Shown: in pieces, positions 22,101-33,196 of the stretch
How the letters are laid out: each line of letters begins with the position of its first letter
How positions within the stretch are numbered: the first letter of the stretch is position 1
From: Phyto melanocephala
Taxonomy: Eukaryota > Arthropoda > Insecta > Diptera > Rhinophoridae
Direction of reading: 5' to 3'
Length of the DNA stretch: 64,000 nucleotides
NCBI GenBank assembly: GCA_941918925.1
Contig: OW799234.1
Span: 73,610,043 to 73,674,042, forward strand
Translations under genes and position numbers: made by a program
The notes under the pieces: generated by a model
Databases searched by the model: none
Told to the model about the DNA's origin: nothing
The model's input: the letters and a program-made list of their open reading frames with translations, nothing else

Positions 22101-23642
22101 TGCAATGGTTACATCAAGGTAGACAAATAAGGTACTCGTGTACATTCAGCGGACTGTTTTTTTTTTGGATATGAAACTTATTAGCGTTACCAGCTTTTTT
22201 TTTATTAATTTGTCTACATCTGTTAAACCAACTTTTTATTCTTTTTCTACAATAAATAATTCGCAGTTTCAGGTGGTTTAAAACATGTTAAAAGATACAA
22301 AACCGCGAATAAAAAGTTTTCGCTTACATTTTTTTACAAAGTATTAAATTAGAGAAGAAATTTAAAAAGAATGTGTGACATATGCCGGCATACATATCTA
22401 TATACAAAAACAAAATGCATGTGTTTTTTAATTTTTGTGTTTGTTGCTGCAATGCATATACCTTATGAGTAGGCCTTGGGTTATTTGCAACTTTAAATAT
22501 TTATAAATAAAATGTTAGTTTTGCGAAGACATCATACTAATCCTCTGTAGTGTACCTCAGATATGTACATTGCTTACCAACCACTTATAACTAAGGGAGT
22601 ACGTACCGTCATGAAATGTGTAGAGTGAATTTATAAACAAACGTTTTAAACATTTTTTTTGATTTCTACACAAGCGGAATTTACTACTACTGATCTATAT
22701 AAACATCATATGTAGGTCAGTGGGAATCAAATTCAATTATTTTCCTTGTGCCTTTGAATAACACTCACATATACAGGAAGTTGCGTAATTGCAATAAATA
22801 TAAAAATAGAGAGTAAGAATGAAAACTAGAGAATAACTATTTGATGTAAGTAAGAGAATAAGAATTATATTGAGTGATTTAGAACTCATTCAATACTCGA
22901 CACTAAATTACCTTCGTTAGATAACTATATAAGAAGAAACTTTTCAATAAAAAAATTAATTAATGATCAACACCAAATCCAAGCTCTACTTATTATATTT
23001 TGCCTCATAATAATTTTGTAAATCATACTATTTTTAAAGGACAATCATATTAAAGTTTTTATTAAAAATAAACATTTAATATTGAAATTAAAATAAACAC
23101 TTGGTTCACAGAAAAAAATAAAAATGAATTTCAATTAAAAAATTCGCGATATCAATTAAAAAATTATTTAATTTTCCACTAGTAAACGAATTTGCTGTCC
23201 GAATTAAACTTTTAATATAAAATTAATTAAAAATATTTTTAATTAAATATTTAATAGCAGTAATTATAAGATTAATTGAAAACTTTTTAAATCTTCAGTT
23301 AAGTTATTCGTTAAGGCAACTATATATTTAATCAGAAAATTACATTTATTTGATTAAATTATTAATCAAATTTTAGTTCAGAAAATAATTAAAAATTTAA
23401 TACATTTAATAAAATATCGAATTGTAATAACAAAAATTTTTACTAAAATATTAATTATTTGGAAATAAAAATACTTTTTATATATCATGTTTTTTAAATA
23501 AGTATATTTATTGTACTTTTTTTTATTAATACAATTTATAATAAAATAGATGATATAAAAAATATAATACGATAAATATAAAAAGTATATTACATTTTTT
23601 TGCAAACAAATTATTGTGTGCTAATTTTTAAAATTTCATGTT
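22101..23642. other. Very AT-rich stretch, nothing coding recognised
   Basis: Poly-A/T-rich DNA. GCATATACCTTATGAGTAGGC near 22453 resembles a landmark near 47065 and may belong to the same dispersed repeat. A 22-bp block AATTAAAATAAACACTTGGTT near 23087 recurs near 25938 with one change, so it brackets the SAMD3-like pseudogene. Confidence 0.4.
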
Positions 23643-25581
23643 TTAAAGCAGAAATCTTTGTAAATTTTTTTTGGTTGGTAGATCATAGAACAAACACTGG
23701 ACAAAATTATAAAATACTTCGGATTCTTGTGGAAATTCAATATTGAAGACAAAGAACATGTTAAACAAGTTGTCAATTGCGTCTGCGATTGTTAAATACG
23801 GAAACTTTATGTTATCAAAGTAGACGTAAATGGTTACAATGTGATTCAGATGGCCAACAACAAGAAGCCTTGGTTGAATTTTGCGTCCCTGAAGCTGAAG
23901 TAGTATTAATTTTGTTGTTAATTCCTCACTCGATGCAGATAGTATCACAAAGCTTTCTTGCGAATCTGCTACTGAAAATCTTTTTCTAATTTTTTCACAA
24001 CTTGGAGTGCTTGTAAAAGACTGTTGAGGTGGGCAAAGTTTGTGTGTGTGCCAAAGCGTTGTAAAAATTTTAGATTCTGAAAAAGAGAAAATATATTTTA
24101 ATAGTATATTATTTTTAGTTTCAAATTTAAGATTTAATTTTATTAAAAAGTAAGCGGGTATAAAAAAATAGTTTGTTGGACAAAACCTATATTTACCTAC
24201 TTTCGTTACTAGATTCAGCATTTTGCAGATCCTTGAGCAGTGCAGAACAAGCAAATTTGTTTTTAAGAATATTTGTCTTTTAGTTGGGACCATCTATCTA
24301 TCTTTAAAGCATTTTGCTGTTGGATATTTTAAAGTGAAGTCTATGTTGATCTGAAATTGAAAAAAGTTATATTTAAAAAAAAATTTTATCCATTATTGTT
24401 GCACATATTTTAGCATTTAACTTACAAGTTGCGAAGCTGACAGTTTTGTATATTCCGGCCATAATTTAAATATTTCTGATGTTGTTTTCGATTCAGCAAT
24501 TTGTTTAATGCCGCAAATTTTCTCCAAAAAAGGTCAAAATCATCCGCACTAATTTGGCTACTTTTAAGCGGTTTAATGAAAAGTTCATATTTTTCGGATG
24601 GTTCTGTGAAAATAAATAAAAAAAAAATTACAGTGGATATAAATAGTGTTAATAAGTATTCTACTTACCATATTCCAAGTTTTCTTCAGGAGCATTTTCA
24701 TTCTTCTTAAATATATCCTTAGCTATTCTTTTCAAATTTGCCAGTCTATTATAAAATTTTCCTATTTTACCGTTAGAATAAAAAGCCTTAAAAATAATGT
24801 AGTAAAATATAAAAAAGTCATAATAATTAAAACAAAAATAATTTATTACCAGTTCCTCTGTTGGAAATACGTTACAAATTTGCTTTTCCAACTCAGCACA
24901 ATCAGAAAGAGAACACTCATTTACATCTAAATACTTTGTAATTAAGTTAATTAATAAAGTCCGGTGCTCTTCATGAAGTATTTGGTTGTTTTTCATAAAA
25001 TTTAAGAATTTCTATTCCACTTTTATTACTTTTTACACCGGTTTTTGAAGGGTTAGCAACAATCTTGAATTCCGTATCATTAGCTTCAGTGTCGTATCCA
25101 CATATCTTGTTACACTTTTTTAATTCGAATTCAAAATGAGCTTGGTCGCCAGTGGGTAAATTTTAAAATATTTTTTGTATGTGGTGTGGTTGTAAAATTT
25201 TCAATGTAATAAATTTAATGTTTTCTTCTGGAAAAAAAAGCAAAAAATAATAAATTTCAAATTTACAGAACCAAATAATTTTATTTTTTTACAATAAATT
25301 TCCTAAATTCGGGCTTTCAAGGTCATATGTTTTATTATTTTTTTATTTTAAAATAATGAAACATATGACCTTGAAAGCCCGAATTTAGGAAATTTATTGT
25401 AAAATATAATATATCAAAAAGGTCGATTAAACAAAAATTTAAATAATTTTATTTTTAATAATAAACGAAAAAAGATTGTTTGAAAATGTTTTCATACACA
25501 TATATACATACCTTTAAATTTTTCAAATAGATGCTGAAGATTCCATTTCGACAATAGCATTTCAATATCTGTGTTTGACAT
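23643..25581 (-). pseudogene. SAMD3-like gene, six exons, disabled
   Basis: Minus-strand exons with consensus GT-AG borders: 25581-25512 (ATG; MSNTDIEMLLSKWNLQHLFE, start of a SAM domain), 25227-24850, 24786-24669, 24603-24426, 24350-24197 and 24076-23643 (TAA). Exon 2 continues the SAM part and holds ILKFYEK and LLINLITKYLDVN. Exon 3 has GKIGKFYNRLANLKRIAKDI. Exon 6 has IQPRLLVVGHLN, FDNIKFPYLTIADAI and MFFVFNIEFPQESEVFYNF. The layout (N-terminal SAM, helical middle, C-terminal block with VFNIE-P) matches SAMD3-type proteins of unknown function. Disabling lesions: an in-frame TAA in exon 2 and apparent frameshifts in exons 2, 4, 5 and 6. Splice sites are better preserved than the frame, suggesting fairly recent loss or a multi-copy family. 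Confidence 0.7.
25287..25404. repeat. Near-perfect 55-bp inverted repeat (hairpin)
   Basis: Arms 25287-25341 and 25350-25404 are complementary at 54 of 55 positions, separated by 8 bp of A/T. Key block: CTAAATTCGGGCTTTCAAGG and its complement. It lies within intron 1 of the SAMD3-like pseudogene (between 25228 and 25511). Confidence 0.95.
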
Positions 25582-26699
25582 ATTTATAGTTTCTAAAATG
25601 TTGCGTATAGTAAATTTAATAAATAGTTTTATAAAATTCTTTTAATTTAATAAATATTTTTCTATGTGTTGTTTTAATTTCGTTTACTGGTGGCCCGACA
25701 ATATCATTGATGTTTATAAATGTATATTGTTTTAAAATATCTTTATACTCAAATGCTTATTGCAACATTTTTTGTAAAGAAGGATTTTGTTTTTTAAATC
25801 AAGTTGAGACCTTCTCTTGAGTAAGGGGTTCCATTGGAAAATAAACTTTTTGTCGGAACCCTTTTCTAGATTTATTGTAGGGGAATATAATAGCTTGGGT
25901 TTTGATGATGTTAATTTTCCATTTATTAAATATTTAAATTAAAATAAACGCTTGGTTATAGTGGCAAAATAGATAATTAAAAAATATTGTTAATATCTGT
26001 AACTATAATTTGTTTGAGAATGGCTCGATATGGTTATAACGAATATATTATGACCGTCATAATCATGCCCTAACCATAATTATTCTTCACATATAGGAAA
26101 AGGTTCAAGCACGACTTAATAAGTAATTCATGATTCTTTGTGTAATTGAATGATTTTTTAATATTTGTAATAATATTTTTATTTAATAAAATAGCGGCTG
26201 GAATAACACTTAACACCATATATTGGTATTGAGGAGTGAAAGAATCAGGGCCTCAGTTAGACGGCTACTGTGGCCATCAGCTTGTTCAAACTTAACACTT
26301 TGTGGATTATGGAGGTTAAAAAGACTGAGCTAATTTAAACGAATCTTATAAAGCTGAACATTCTAACAAAAACTATGGAATGACTTGCTTTTACTAAACA
26401 CCTTACTTTTCAAAGACTATTATCATCTGTCTTACTAAGAAGTGTTTTAGTAATGACTTGCTTTATAAGGTGATATATAAGTACTTATCTTAATTACTAA
26501 CATTTACTTAGATTCACGCACAATACAATTTCTAATTGCGTAATTTGTAAAAAGCCCTTCATATAAAAAACTTTTTATAATTCTCATTTAGTTTAACACA
26601 CTTTGAGTATAAGTATTAATGTAATATAAAATAGCAGCAAAGCAATTCATTAGCAAACTGATGACTTATGGTTTGTCACTGACGATTGTTATTCAAATC
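25582..26699. other. AT-rich stretch, nothing recognised
   Basis: No supported frame. Possibly the promoter side of the SAMD3-like pseudogene, but no core promoter motif stands out. Confidence 0.4.
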
Positions 26700-26858
26700 A
26701 AGTACTTACTAAGTGCGCTATAAAAGTAAGTACTTATTTAAGTCCCTATTTATAAACGAGCGTAACAAGTACTTTTTACAGGCCCTATTTGTAAGCGAAG
26801 GTGGTAAATACTTATTTGTGTCCCTATTTGTAAGCAAGCGTGGTAAGTACTTGCTTCC
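26700..26858. repeat. 39-bp tandem repeat, about three units
   Basis: GTCCCTATTTATAAACGAGC at 26742 and its variants GGCCCTATTTGTAAGC at 26781 and GTCCCTATTTGTAAGC at 26820 are spaced exactly 39 bp. Each is followed by GTAA/TAC-type sequence related to AAGTACTTA. Confidence 0.75.
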
Positions 26859-27300
26859 AAAAACAACACCTTGATCAAATAATGAGTTTAAATGCCAAAT
26901 TGTAAGTAGTTCTTACATTCAACTCATTATTTTTCAATGAACATTTTTGCATTTTTATAACAAACGATGACATTTAAACGAATATCATTTGTACATATCT
27001 TCACTAAATTTAAAACTAAAAAAATTATATAAATCCATACATGTATTAAAGCAATCGTTGAGCATAAAAAATAAAAACAAAAAACTGCATACATGACTGT
27101 AGAAAAGTTAAATTTTTTATACAATTTATAGTCTGCCAAAGCAAGGGAGAATAGATAATCCATGAATAAATGAAATTTTGAAAAATGATATTCTATTCAA
27201 GTCACTACTTGTATATAAACGCACATACTCACACACACATTGACATTGAAGCAGACATCCTCGCAAACAACTGAAAGTTATAGCCCAGCATAATAAACAT

Positions 27301-28436
27301 AATAACAAGCAGGAATGCTATATTCGGACGTGCGTTATATGATATACCCTCCACCATCATATTCATAAGTATAGTGACCACATCGTTGATTAAACTAGAT
27401 TTTAGATTTAATGTTTGTTATCTCCGACGCCATCTTTGATTTTGAATTATATCATAGTTAGCTGTCTTGTACTACCCAAGGCTTTCCATTTGATTCTCAT
27501 ATTGAGGCGGTTGAGGGAGTCAAAGTCGCAATTATTATATTTGACCCATATAGCCGCCATTTTATTTTAGACGCCATATTGACTTTTAACTTTTTTATAG
27601 TTTACTGTATTCTACTGGTCAAGCCTTTTTGTTTGATATCAATCAATATTTAGGGTGTTTAAGTAGGTATATTTTAAATTACGAGATTTGACCCAGCTTT
27701 AAATTTATTGAACGACATTTCGTAGTAGCGTTCATCATGGATTTACATTTTTTCATAATGCACTATTTTCTGCCACCCCTTGATTTTTATATCCATATCA
27801 ATCCTCTCATTATTCACAAGCTTAAAAACATTTAATTTCTTTTGTAAATTTTAGGAAGAACACGGAAATATTTGTATTTTTGTGCTTATATCTCAGTTAG
27901 TTTTAAAATGATTTGACAGTTTTTCAGCAATAGTTCTTGAGACTATGGCTTGCATTTTGGTTACTAAAGCGTGTCAAAAAATAAATTAAGAATTTTGTTA
28001 ACTTGATATATATTAAAAAAAATTATAATTTTTTAAATTTGTTTTTGCCTATAACTTTGCCAATTAGTGACCAATATTTCTGACATTTTTTATGAATAGC
28101 CCTGGAGGCATATATGGTATCTACAAATGGTAGTAAACTTGTCTATAAATTTACCTAGGCCCGAAAAACTTTGATTTTCATGGTAAAAATATGGGAAAAA
28201 CAGTGGCAGTCGTGCTTATTTGCTCATATCTAACAAAGTTATAAGGCGATTTTAATAGCGATTAATTTTCGGATACAGACCTTTGCAAAATGTGGTGGTT
28301 TTTGAAAGTAGATATCAACTAATACGCGGACATATGGACATTTGCATAATCAACTTCCCTAGTCATAGGCTTTCAGACTTTATTGGGTCGGAAATTAATA
28401 TTATAAAAACTTTAAACGTAATGACAAATCTTTATA
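27301..28436 (-). mobile_element. Helentron-like dispersed repeat, family II, left part
   Basis: Starts AACAAGCAGGAATGCTATAT with a worn CGGAC...TTATATGATATACCC, the reversed end of DINE-1-like Helentrons. Further landmarks (GACGCCATCTTTGA, ATATCTCAGTTAG, GGACATATGGACA, GGGTCGGAAAT, AATGACAAA) are shared with 53800-54415. The repeat is split by a DD41D element at 28437-29116 and resumes with CCTTGGCACCACACG at 29119-29155. Confidence 0.5.
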
Positions 28437-29116
28437 CAGGGTGGACCAAAAGTCACGCCTGCGTGTAAAAATTGAATAACTTTTTTGTTTATTAATATTT
28501 TTTATTTTTTTTTTCAGATTTTATTCATAGATTCGTGTTACACCACCATGCAAAATTTAACGACTGAGCAACGAACGAAATTGGTAGAATTTTACTTTTA
28601 ATCGTTCTTCGGGGATGAAGTTGGTAATTTTGTACGCCCTGAGGCAGCCAACAAGTGGTTTCAGCAGGATGGAGCAACAGCACACACGGCCCGTGCCACA
28701 ATGACGTTTTTAAATGAAATTTTTGACGACCGAATTATCTCGAAAAATTCAGAATTTAATTGGCCAGCACGTTCACCGGATTTAACTGCCCCTGATTATT
28801 TTCTATGGGGTTATCTCAAAGAACGAGTGTATGTAAACAAGCCTTAAACTATAGAGCAGCTAAAGAACAACATTGAAGCTGAGATCAGGGCAATAGAGCC
28901 TGAAACCTTGCGTGCAGTTATGCAAAACGCCTGTTTAAGAGCCGAATTGTGCATCGATGAAAATGGTGGTCATCTCTCTGACATTATTTTTCATAATTAA
29001 AATTTAGGTCATACAAAGATAATATTATAATTTAAAAAAAAAAATTAATAAAAAATAATAATAAACAAAAAAGTTATTAAATTTTTACACGCAGGTGCGA
29101 CTTTTGGTCCACCCTG
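28437..29116 (+). mobile_element. DD41D mariner-like element, internally deleted, with TA duplication
   Basis: Terminal inverted repeats of about 60 bp start CAGGGTGGACCAAAAGTC and extend through TTACACGC and AATAACTTTTTTGTTTATTA. They are flanked by TA (28435-28436 and 29117-29118). The interior contains a shortened transposase frame, annotated separately. Total length is 680 bp against roughly 1.2-1.3 kb for a full element of this type (compare 61498-62728). Confidence 0.92.
28548..29000 (+). pseudogene. DD41D transposase, deletion derivative
   Basis: A single 151-codon frame begins MQNLTTEQRTKLVEFYF and is broken by TAA at 28599-28601 and at 28845-28847. After the first 17 residues it jumps into the catalytic core: WFQQDGATAHTA (second Asp), then SPDLTAPDYFLWGY. 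There are 41 residues between the QQD Asp and the final Asp of TAPD. It ends GGHLSDIIFHN, the usual C-terminus of this clade. The helix-turn-helix, linker and first catalytic Asp are deleted. The 41-residue spacing is that of the rosa-type DD41D clade of IS630/Tc1/mariner. Non-functional. Confidence 0.9.
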
Positions 29117-29251
29117 TATATCCTTGGCACCACACGTGAAGGGTTTCCAAAAGATCAAAGTTACCTAATCTACACAAAATTTAATATTGCCACCGTTTAT
29201 TACATAAAGTATTATCTACCTGAAAAAGAAATCAAAAATTTACAGTTACAT

Positions 29252-29453
29252 ATCTGTGGCTTGGAGCTAAAAGGGCCAATGTCACTTTTTTGCTCTTTTG
29301 AGTTAATCATTGCATTAGATTTGTTTTCTTGCTCTACTTCAGTATAAAAAAATGCTGGCCAATGTCACTTTGAAAGCACAAGTTAAAGTTCAATTCAAAT
29401 TTTCTCAAAAGTAAATATTTTGACATTGGCCCTTTTAGCTCCAAGCCACGGAT
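29252..29453. mobile_element. MITE with ATCTGTGGCTTGGAG ends, copy 2
   Basis: Arms ATCTGTGGCTTGGAGCTAAA and (complement) ATCCGTGGCTTGGAGCTAAA, both continuing GGGCCAATGTCA. The internal sequence matches copy 1 (12365-12615) in opposite orientation. Copy 2 is about 50 bp shorter. Confidence 0.85.
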
Positions 29454-30026
29454 ATATCTTGTTTGCTGGGATGCATTTACAGTCACTCGGCATTAAAATC
29501 TACCCAGCAAAAAAAAAAACTATAACAAAAGTTGGTGAAAACACTAACGATTTTAATATTAGCGTGTGCTTGGAGATCATGTGTGGACATTGAACTTCAC
29601 TTCATTCTTGTGCTTGAAACTTTTTCAAATTAGGTGAAAAGAACCCGATGTTTCATGGGTTAATGTTGTTTGTTTATATAAATTGTTTAAGATATTTAGC
29701 ATTGATTTTTAGCATGATTTCGCATTAATTTTGAAGCACATCATTTATGACAAATCATCGAGTACAAAAGAATACATACACAAAATGTAAAAAATATTAA
29801 GCAGAGTTACTAAATAATTATATTTAGGAAAATTTAAAGAAAAAACAATTTAGATTGCGATTTGTTCAGAACATATAAACTTTTTTTATTACAGAACATT
29901 TGGAGTTAAGTTCTTTATGTAAATTTTTCTTTGTTCAAGGTCTACTATCAAAACAGTTAAACATGTTTTGAAAGTTCTATATAAGTTTTCATGTTTGTTC
30001 TGATTCCGCATTTTATTATTTGAACG
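29454..30026. other. AT-rich stretch, nothing recognised
   Basis: No supported feature. Confidence 0.4.
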
Positions 30027-30830
30027 TTGTTATACCATTCACACAGTGAAAAAGGGTATATGTAGGTTTGTCATTCCGTGTGAAATTTCTACAATTTTCA
30101 TTTCCGACCCCATACAGTATATATTTTCTGAAAGCTTATGAATAGGGGAGTCAATTAAGCTCTGTCAATCTGTCCGTCTGACCGTCTGTATGTTGAAATC
30201 AACTTTTTGAAGCCCCCGACATCGCTTGGACCCGGGTGTGGTATTAAAATATCAGAAATATTCGGTAGTAGATCGGTATTGAAAATCAGAAACATCGGTA
30301 CATAAACAACTGAGATATGAGCAAAAACCCACGACCACCTCGATTTTTTTTTCACAAAAACAACATTACAAGAACAACATACATACATACAAACGCGTAT
30401 ACTATTAGAGAAAACGTGGCATCAAATCCCAGCTGAGTCAAAAAATTTTTTTTTATTTTTTTATATTTTTTTTAAATTTTTTTTTTATTTTTTTTTTATT
30501 TTTTATTTAATATATTATTTATATTTTATTATTATATTTTTATTTTTTTTTTCAATTTTTTTAAAATTTTTTTTTTGTTTTATATTTATTATATATATTT
30601 TTATTATTATTTTAAAATTTTTTTAAAAATTTTTTTTTTATTTTTTTTAACATACATACGTAAATTTATAATTTTACAATGGGACGTTTTTATATATGTA
30701 TGTTTTTTATATGTATGTACGTATTTCATATGAGATGAATGGTGATACAAACTACTGTTTTTGCATGACTACACGTTGTGAAGGGTATATAAGATTCGGC
30801 ACGGCCGAATATAGCGCTCTTACTTGTTTT
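30027..30830 (+). mobile_element. DINE-1-like Helentron, copy A (both ends present)
   Basis: The 5' part has TTATACCATTCACACAGTG...AAGGGTATATG, then TTTCCGACCCCATA and CTGTCCGTCTGACCGTCTG. The 3' end is AAGGGTATATAAG, then the hairpin ATTCGGC-ACG-GCCGAAT (30793-30809), then ATAGCGCTCTTACTTGTT. This is the arrangement of DINE-1/INE-1-type Helentrons of flies. The middle holds CGTGGCATC...CCCAGCTGAG and a 220-bp tract of almost only A and T. The 77-codon minus-strand frame at 30155-30388 lies inside this repeat. Confidence 0.8.
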
Positions 30831-31486
30831 ATTTTAATGTTGTTTTATTTCACAAAGTTTTGATCGTAAAGAAAAACGCATGATTTGGAAAGTATATAGT
30901 TCATAATTATTTAATATTTAGCGAGATTGCTTGTAAGCCATTTTTCTTACGCTTGTGCTGGTCTTTATTATACGCATATAAATTTATATAAAAAAAGAGA
31001 GAAAGTAAAGTAGATGAAACTGAAACTGACTTAAATTTTCAATATGTAAATGCAATGTGGTGGCAGTGAAAATGTGTATAAAAATAGATGCAGCAAAATA
31101 ATGTTAAAAGCAAAAGAGCTTTTTGTTGCATATTTTGCAATTTCATGTGATACAAAAAGTTAAGCTAAATTGCAATTTTATTTTTTTTTAACTAAAAAAT
31201 TTTTTTTTAACTGTGAATTTATTTTCTGTACATAGAAAAGTTAGTACCAACTTGACTATTATTAGCAAAACATATTCTGGATTCTTGTTTCTACAGCATC
31301 GCATGAGGTAAATTTTTAATTTTTTTTCCAAAACTAAGTTTTTAAAAAATATTTAAAAATGTATGTTGAAATGCTTGAAAATTTGGCAAAACTCTTTACA
31401 TGATGCTAGTATAACCGACAGCATTTAACCCCTGTTAACATAAGTCTACTTCTTTCCAAAACTTACCTCATTCCAACTCTTCTATA
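30831..31486. other. AT-rich stretch, nothing recognised
   Basis: No supported feature. Confidence 0.4.
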
Positions 31487-31893
31487 GGGCTGCGATATCT
31501 TAGCAAGTTGTGATTGCTTAAGTAATAAAAAATTTACTTCCACATTCAACGCTATACTAATATATGTGTTTAATTTAAGGTGACCATCTCACATAACACC
31601 CTATGAAAGTAAACTCTATGGAGTACGTTTTTGTGGTCTACTGAAAATAAGATCTTTATTACTTAAGCACAAGATTTAAATTACTAATGAGCCATCTTAC
31701 TTGTGTTGGCGCCTAACTTTTAGCTGCTCAAGAAGAAATAACAATCTCATTCAAATTAGATATAAAACGCTTGTGTCTGAATAGCAATTTTTAATTCATT
31801 GTACTCGTTGGAACTCGCTACCGTCGTCTACACAGTTTTTGAGTAATGCAACGCAGTTTAGAAAAGCAGTTTTTAATTATTTTAGTCATATTT
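31487..31893 (+). pseudogene. LINE ORF2 C-terminal fragment
   Basis: A degraded frame contains GCDILASCDCLSNKKFTSTF, IYVFNLR, SHITPYESKLYGVRFCGLLK, RSLLLKHKI and SCSRRNNNLIQIRYKTLVSE. It ends RWNSLPSSTQFLSNATQFRK then AVFNYF and a stop at about 31893. This is the typical C-terminal tail after the reverse transcriptase domain of jockey/CR1-like LINE ORF2 (W-NSLP...FKKAVF-YF). Stops interrupt it (TAG after LVSE). The following AT-rich 300 bp ending ATTAAAGACTTTAAGTCTTA is probably its 3' UTR. The minus-strand reverse transcriptase scrap at 56960-57160 may come from a related LINE. Confidence 0.75.
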
Positions 31894-32200
31894 AATATTG
31901 AGTATTTCAATTCTAAAAATTTCTACTTTTATTTTTAATGATTGTATTTTTTTATATTTTTTATATACATATACATATACATATATTTTATTTTATTTTA
32001 TTTTATTATTTTTTAATTTTTTTTAATATTATTGTTTTTTTCTTCTTTAAAATGTATAATTCGTTAGTCTTTTTTTCACTTAAAAATGTTTTCATATTTG
32101 TTTTTAGATTTTTAATAATACTTTTGTAATAACTTACCTTAATCAATATACTCATCCTGTACCATAATTAAAGACTTTAAGTCTTATTGTATGGGAATCA
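31894..32200 (+). other. AT-rich probable LINE 3' UTR
   Basis: Low-complexity T-rich tract with (CATATA)n and (TTTTA)n runs. The hydrophobic 63-codon frame here is an artefact of composition. Confidence 0.4.
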
Positions 32201-32461
32201 AGAGCGGATCCAGGGGGTGGGGTGGAAAAGGCATATTATCCAACCACTCCCCCCAAATGGTTAAGATATAAAATAGATTATTTACATATTTGATAAAAAA
32301 ACATTTCCACATTTGTTTTTTGTGCTATTCCCACAGACCTAACAACTCGATTTCTAAAAGTAACAAGGTGCAATTATACAAAAAGTTGTATCGTTTGTTA
32401 AAGAAACGACAAAATTTTTTAAAAGTCATAATCACAAGCGAAATGCGGTTTTGGCAAAGTA

Positions 32462-33008
32462 AAGGGTCCGCCAAATTAATTTTTTTTTTGAAACAGGGCA
32501 CAAAACATCGAGTGTAGCTTCAGCTGTGTGGCACGTGGCGCCGTCCTGTTGAAACCAAATATTGCCTCTTTAATTTTTGTGAACAAAAATTCGTTCAACA
32601 TGGCCCGATAAAGATTGCCATTGACTACGGCCACTCCTTGCTGATTTTCGAAGAAAAATTGCCCAATTATGCCTGTGAACCAAAATCCGCACCAAACAGT
32701 GACTCGTTTTGGGTGTATCGGCTTTTCAATGTATGCGTGCGGGTTTTCTGTGCCCCAAATGCGACAATTTTGCTTGTTTGCATACCCGCCAAGATCAAAA
32801 TGAGCTTCATCTGAAAAAATTCATTTTTTGGCAAAATCGGCATCTTCTGTAAGTCGATCGCAGGCCCACTTAGCGAAGCGTATACACAGCCATATTCGTT
32901 TAGCGGAAGGATAAAACTAATTATCTGTCAAATCAGACATGAGCTATGTGTTACCATTACGAAATAAGCACTAGTTGAAGAAAAAAAAACGTTAGATGGC
33001 GGACCCTT
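32462..33008 (-). mobile_element. DD41D mariner-like element (AAGGGTCCGCC family) with TA duplication
   Basis: Ends AAGGGTCCGCC and GGCGGACCCTT are flanked by TA (32460-32461, 33009-33010). On the minus strand (about 32880-32512) the remaining transposase reads FAKWACDRLTEDADFAKK, then a stop, then IFSDEAHFDLGGYANKQNCR and RIWGTENPHAYIEKPIHPKR. VTVWCGFWFTGIIGQFFFEN and LYRAMLNEFLFTKI follow. A short deletion shifts the frame just before WFQQDGATCHTAEATLDVL. The N-terminal DNA-binding half and everything after the second Asp are deleted. It is the fuller sibling of 20866-21309. Confidence 0.9.
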
Positions 33009-33013
33009 TACTT

Positions 33014-33196
33014 AGGAGCCAAATTGTCATCATTGTGCGACAAGTGGTCGTGTCACATTTATTTTCCGTGAGAACAAAGCCTTTGACCAAAAAGCAATGT
33101 TTGCAAATATAAGAAAAGGAGTACTAGCATCTAAGGCTTTTGACTCTTATACTACATTTACACCTAAGCGAAATCTAGTAGATTTGATTTAAAATC
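33014..33196 (+). pseudogene. Short coding remnant interrupted by a MITE
   Basis: An open stretch directly after the DD41D element reads CHHCATSGRVTFIFRENKAF, then DQKAMFANIRKGVLASKAFD. It is interrupted at 33150 by the MITE that follows. It looks protein-like but I do not recognise it. It might be upstream sequence of the hAT remnant or chance. Confidence 0.25.

Noticed and set aside
23378..23605. 75-codon minus-strand frame next to the SAMD3-like pseudogene
   Set aside because: Almost only Tyr/Ile/Lys/Phe/Asn; composition artefact.
31938..32129. Frame resembling several membrane helices
   Set aside because: Composed of TTTTA/CATATA runs in a LINE 3' UTR.
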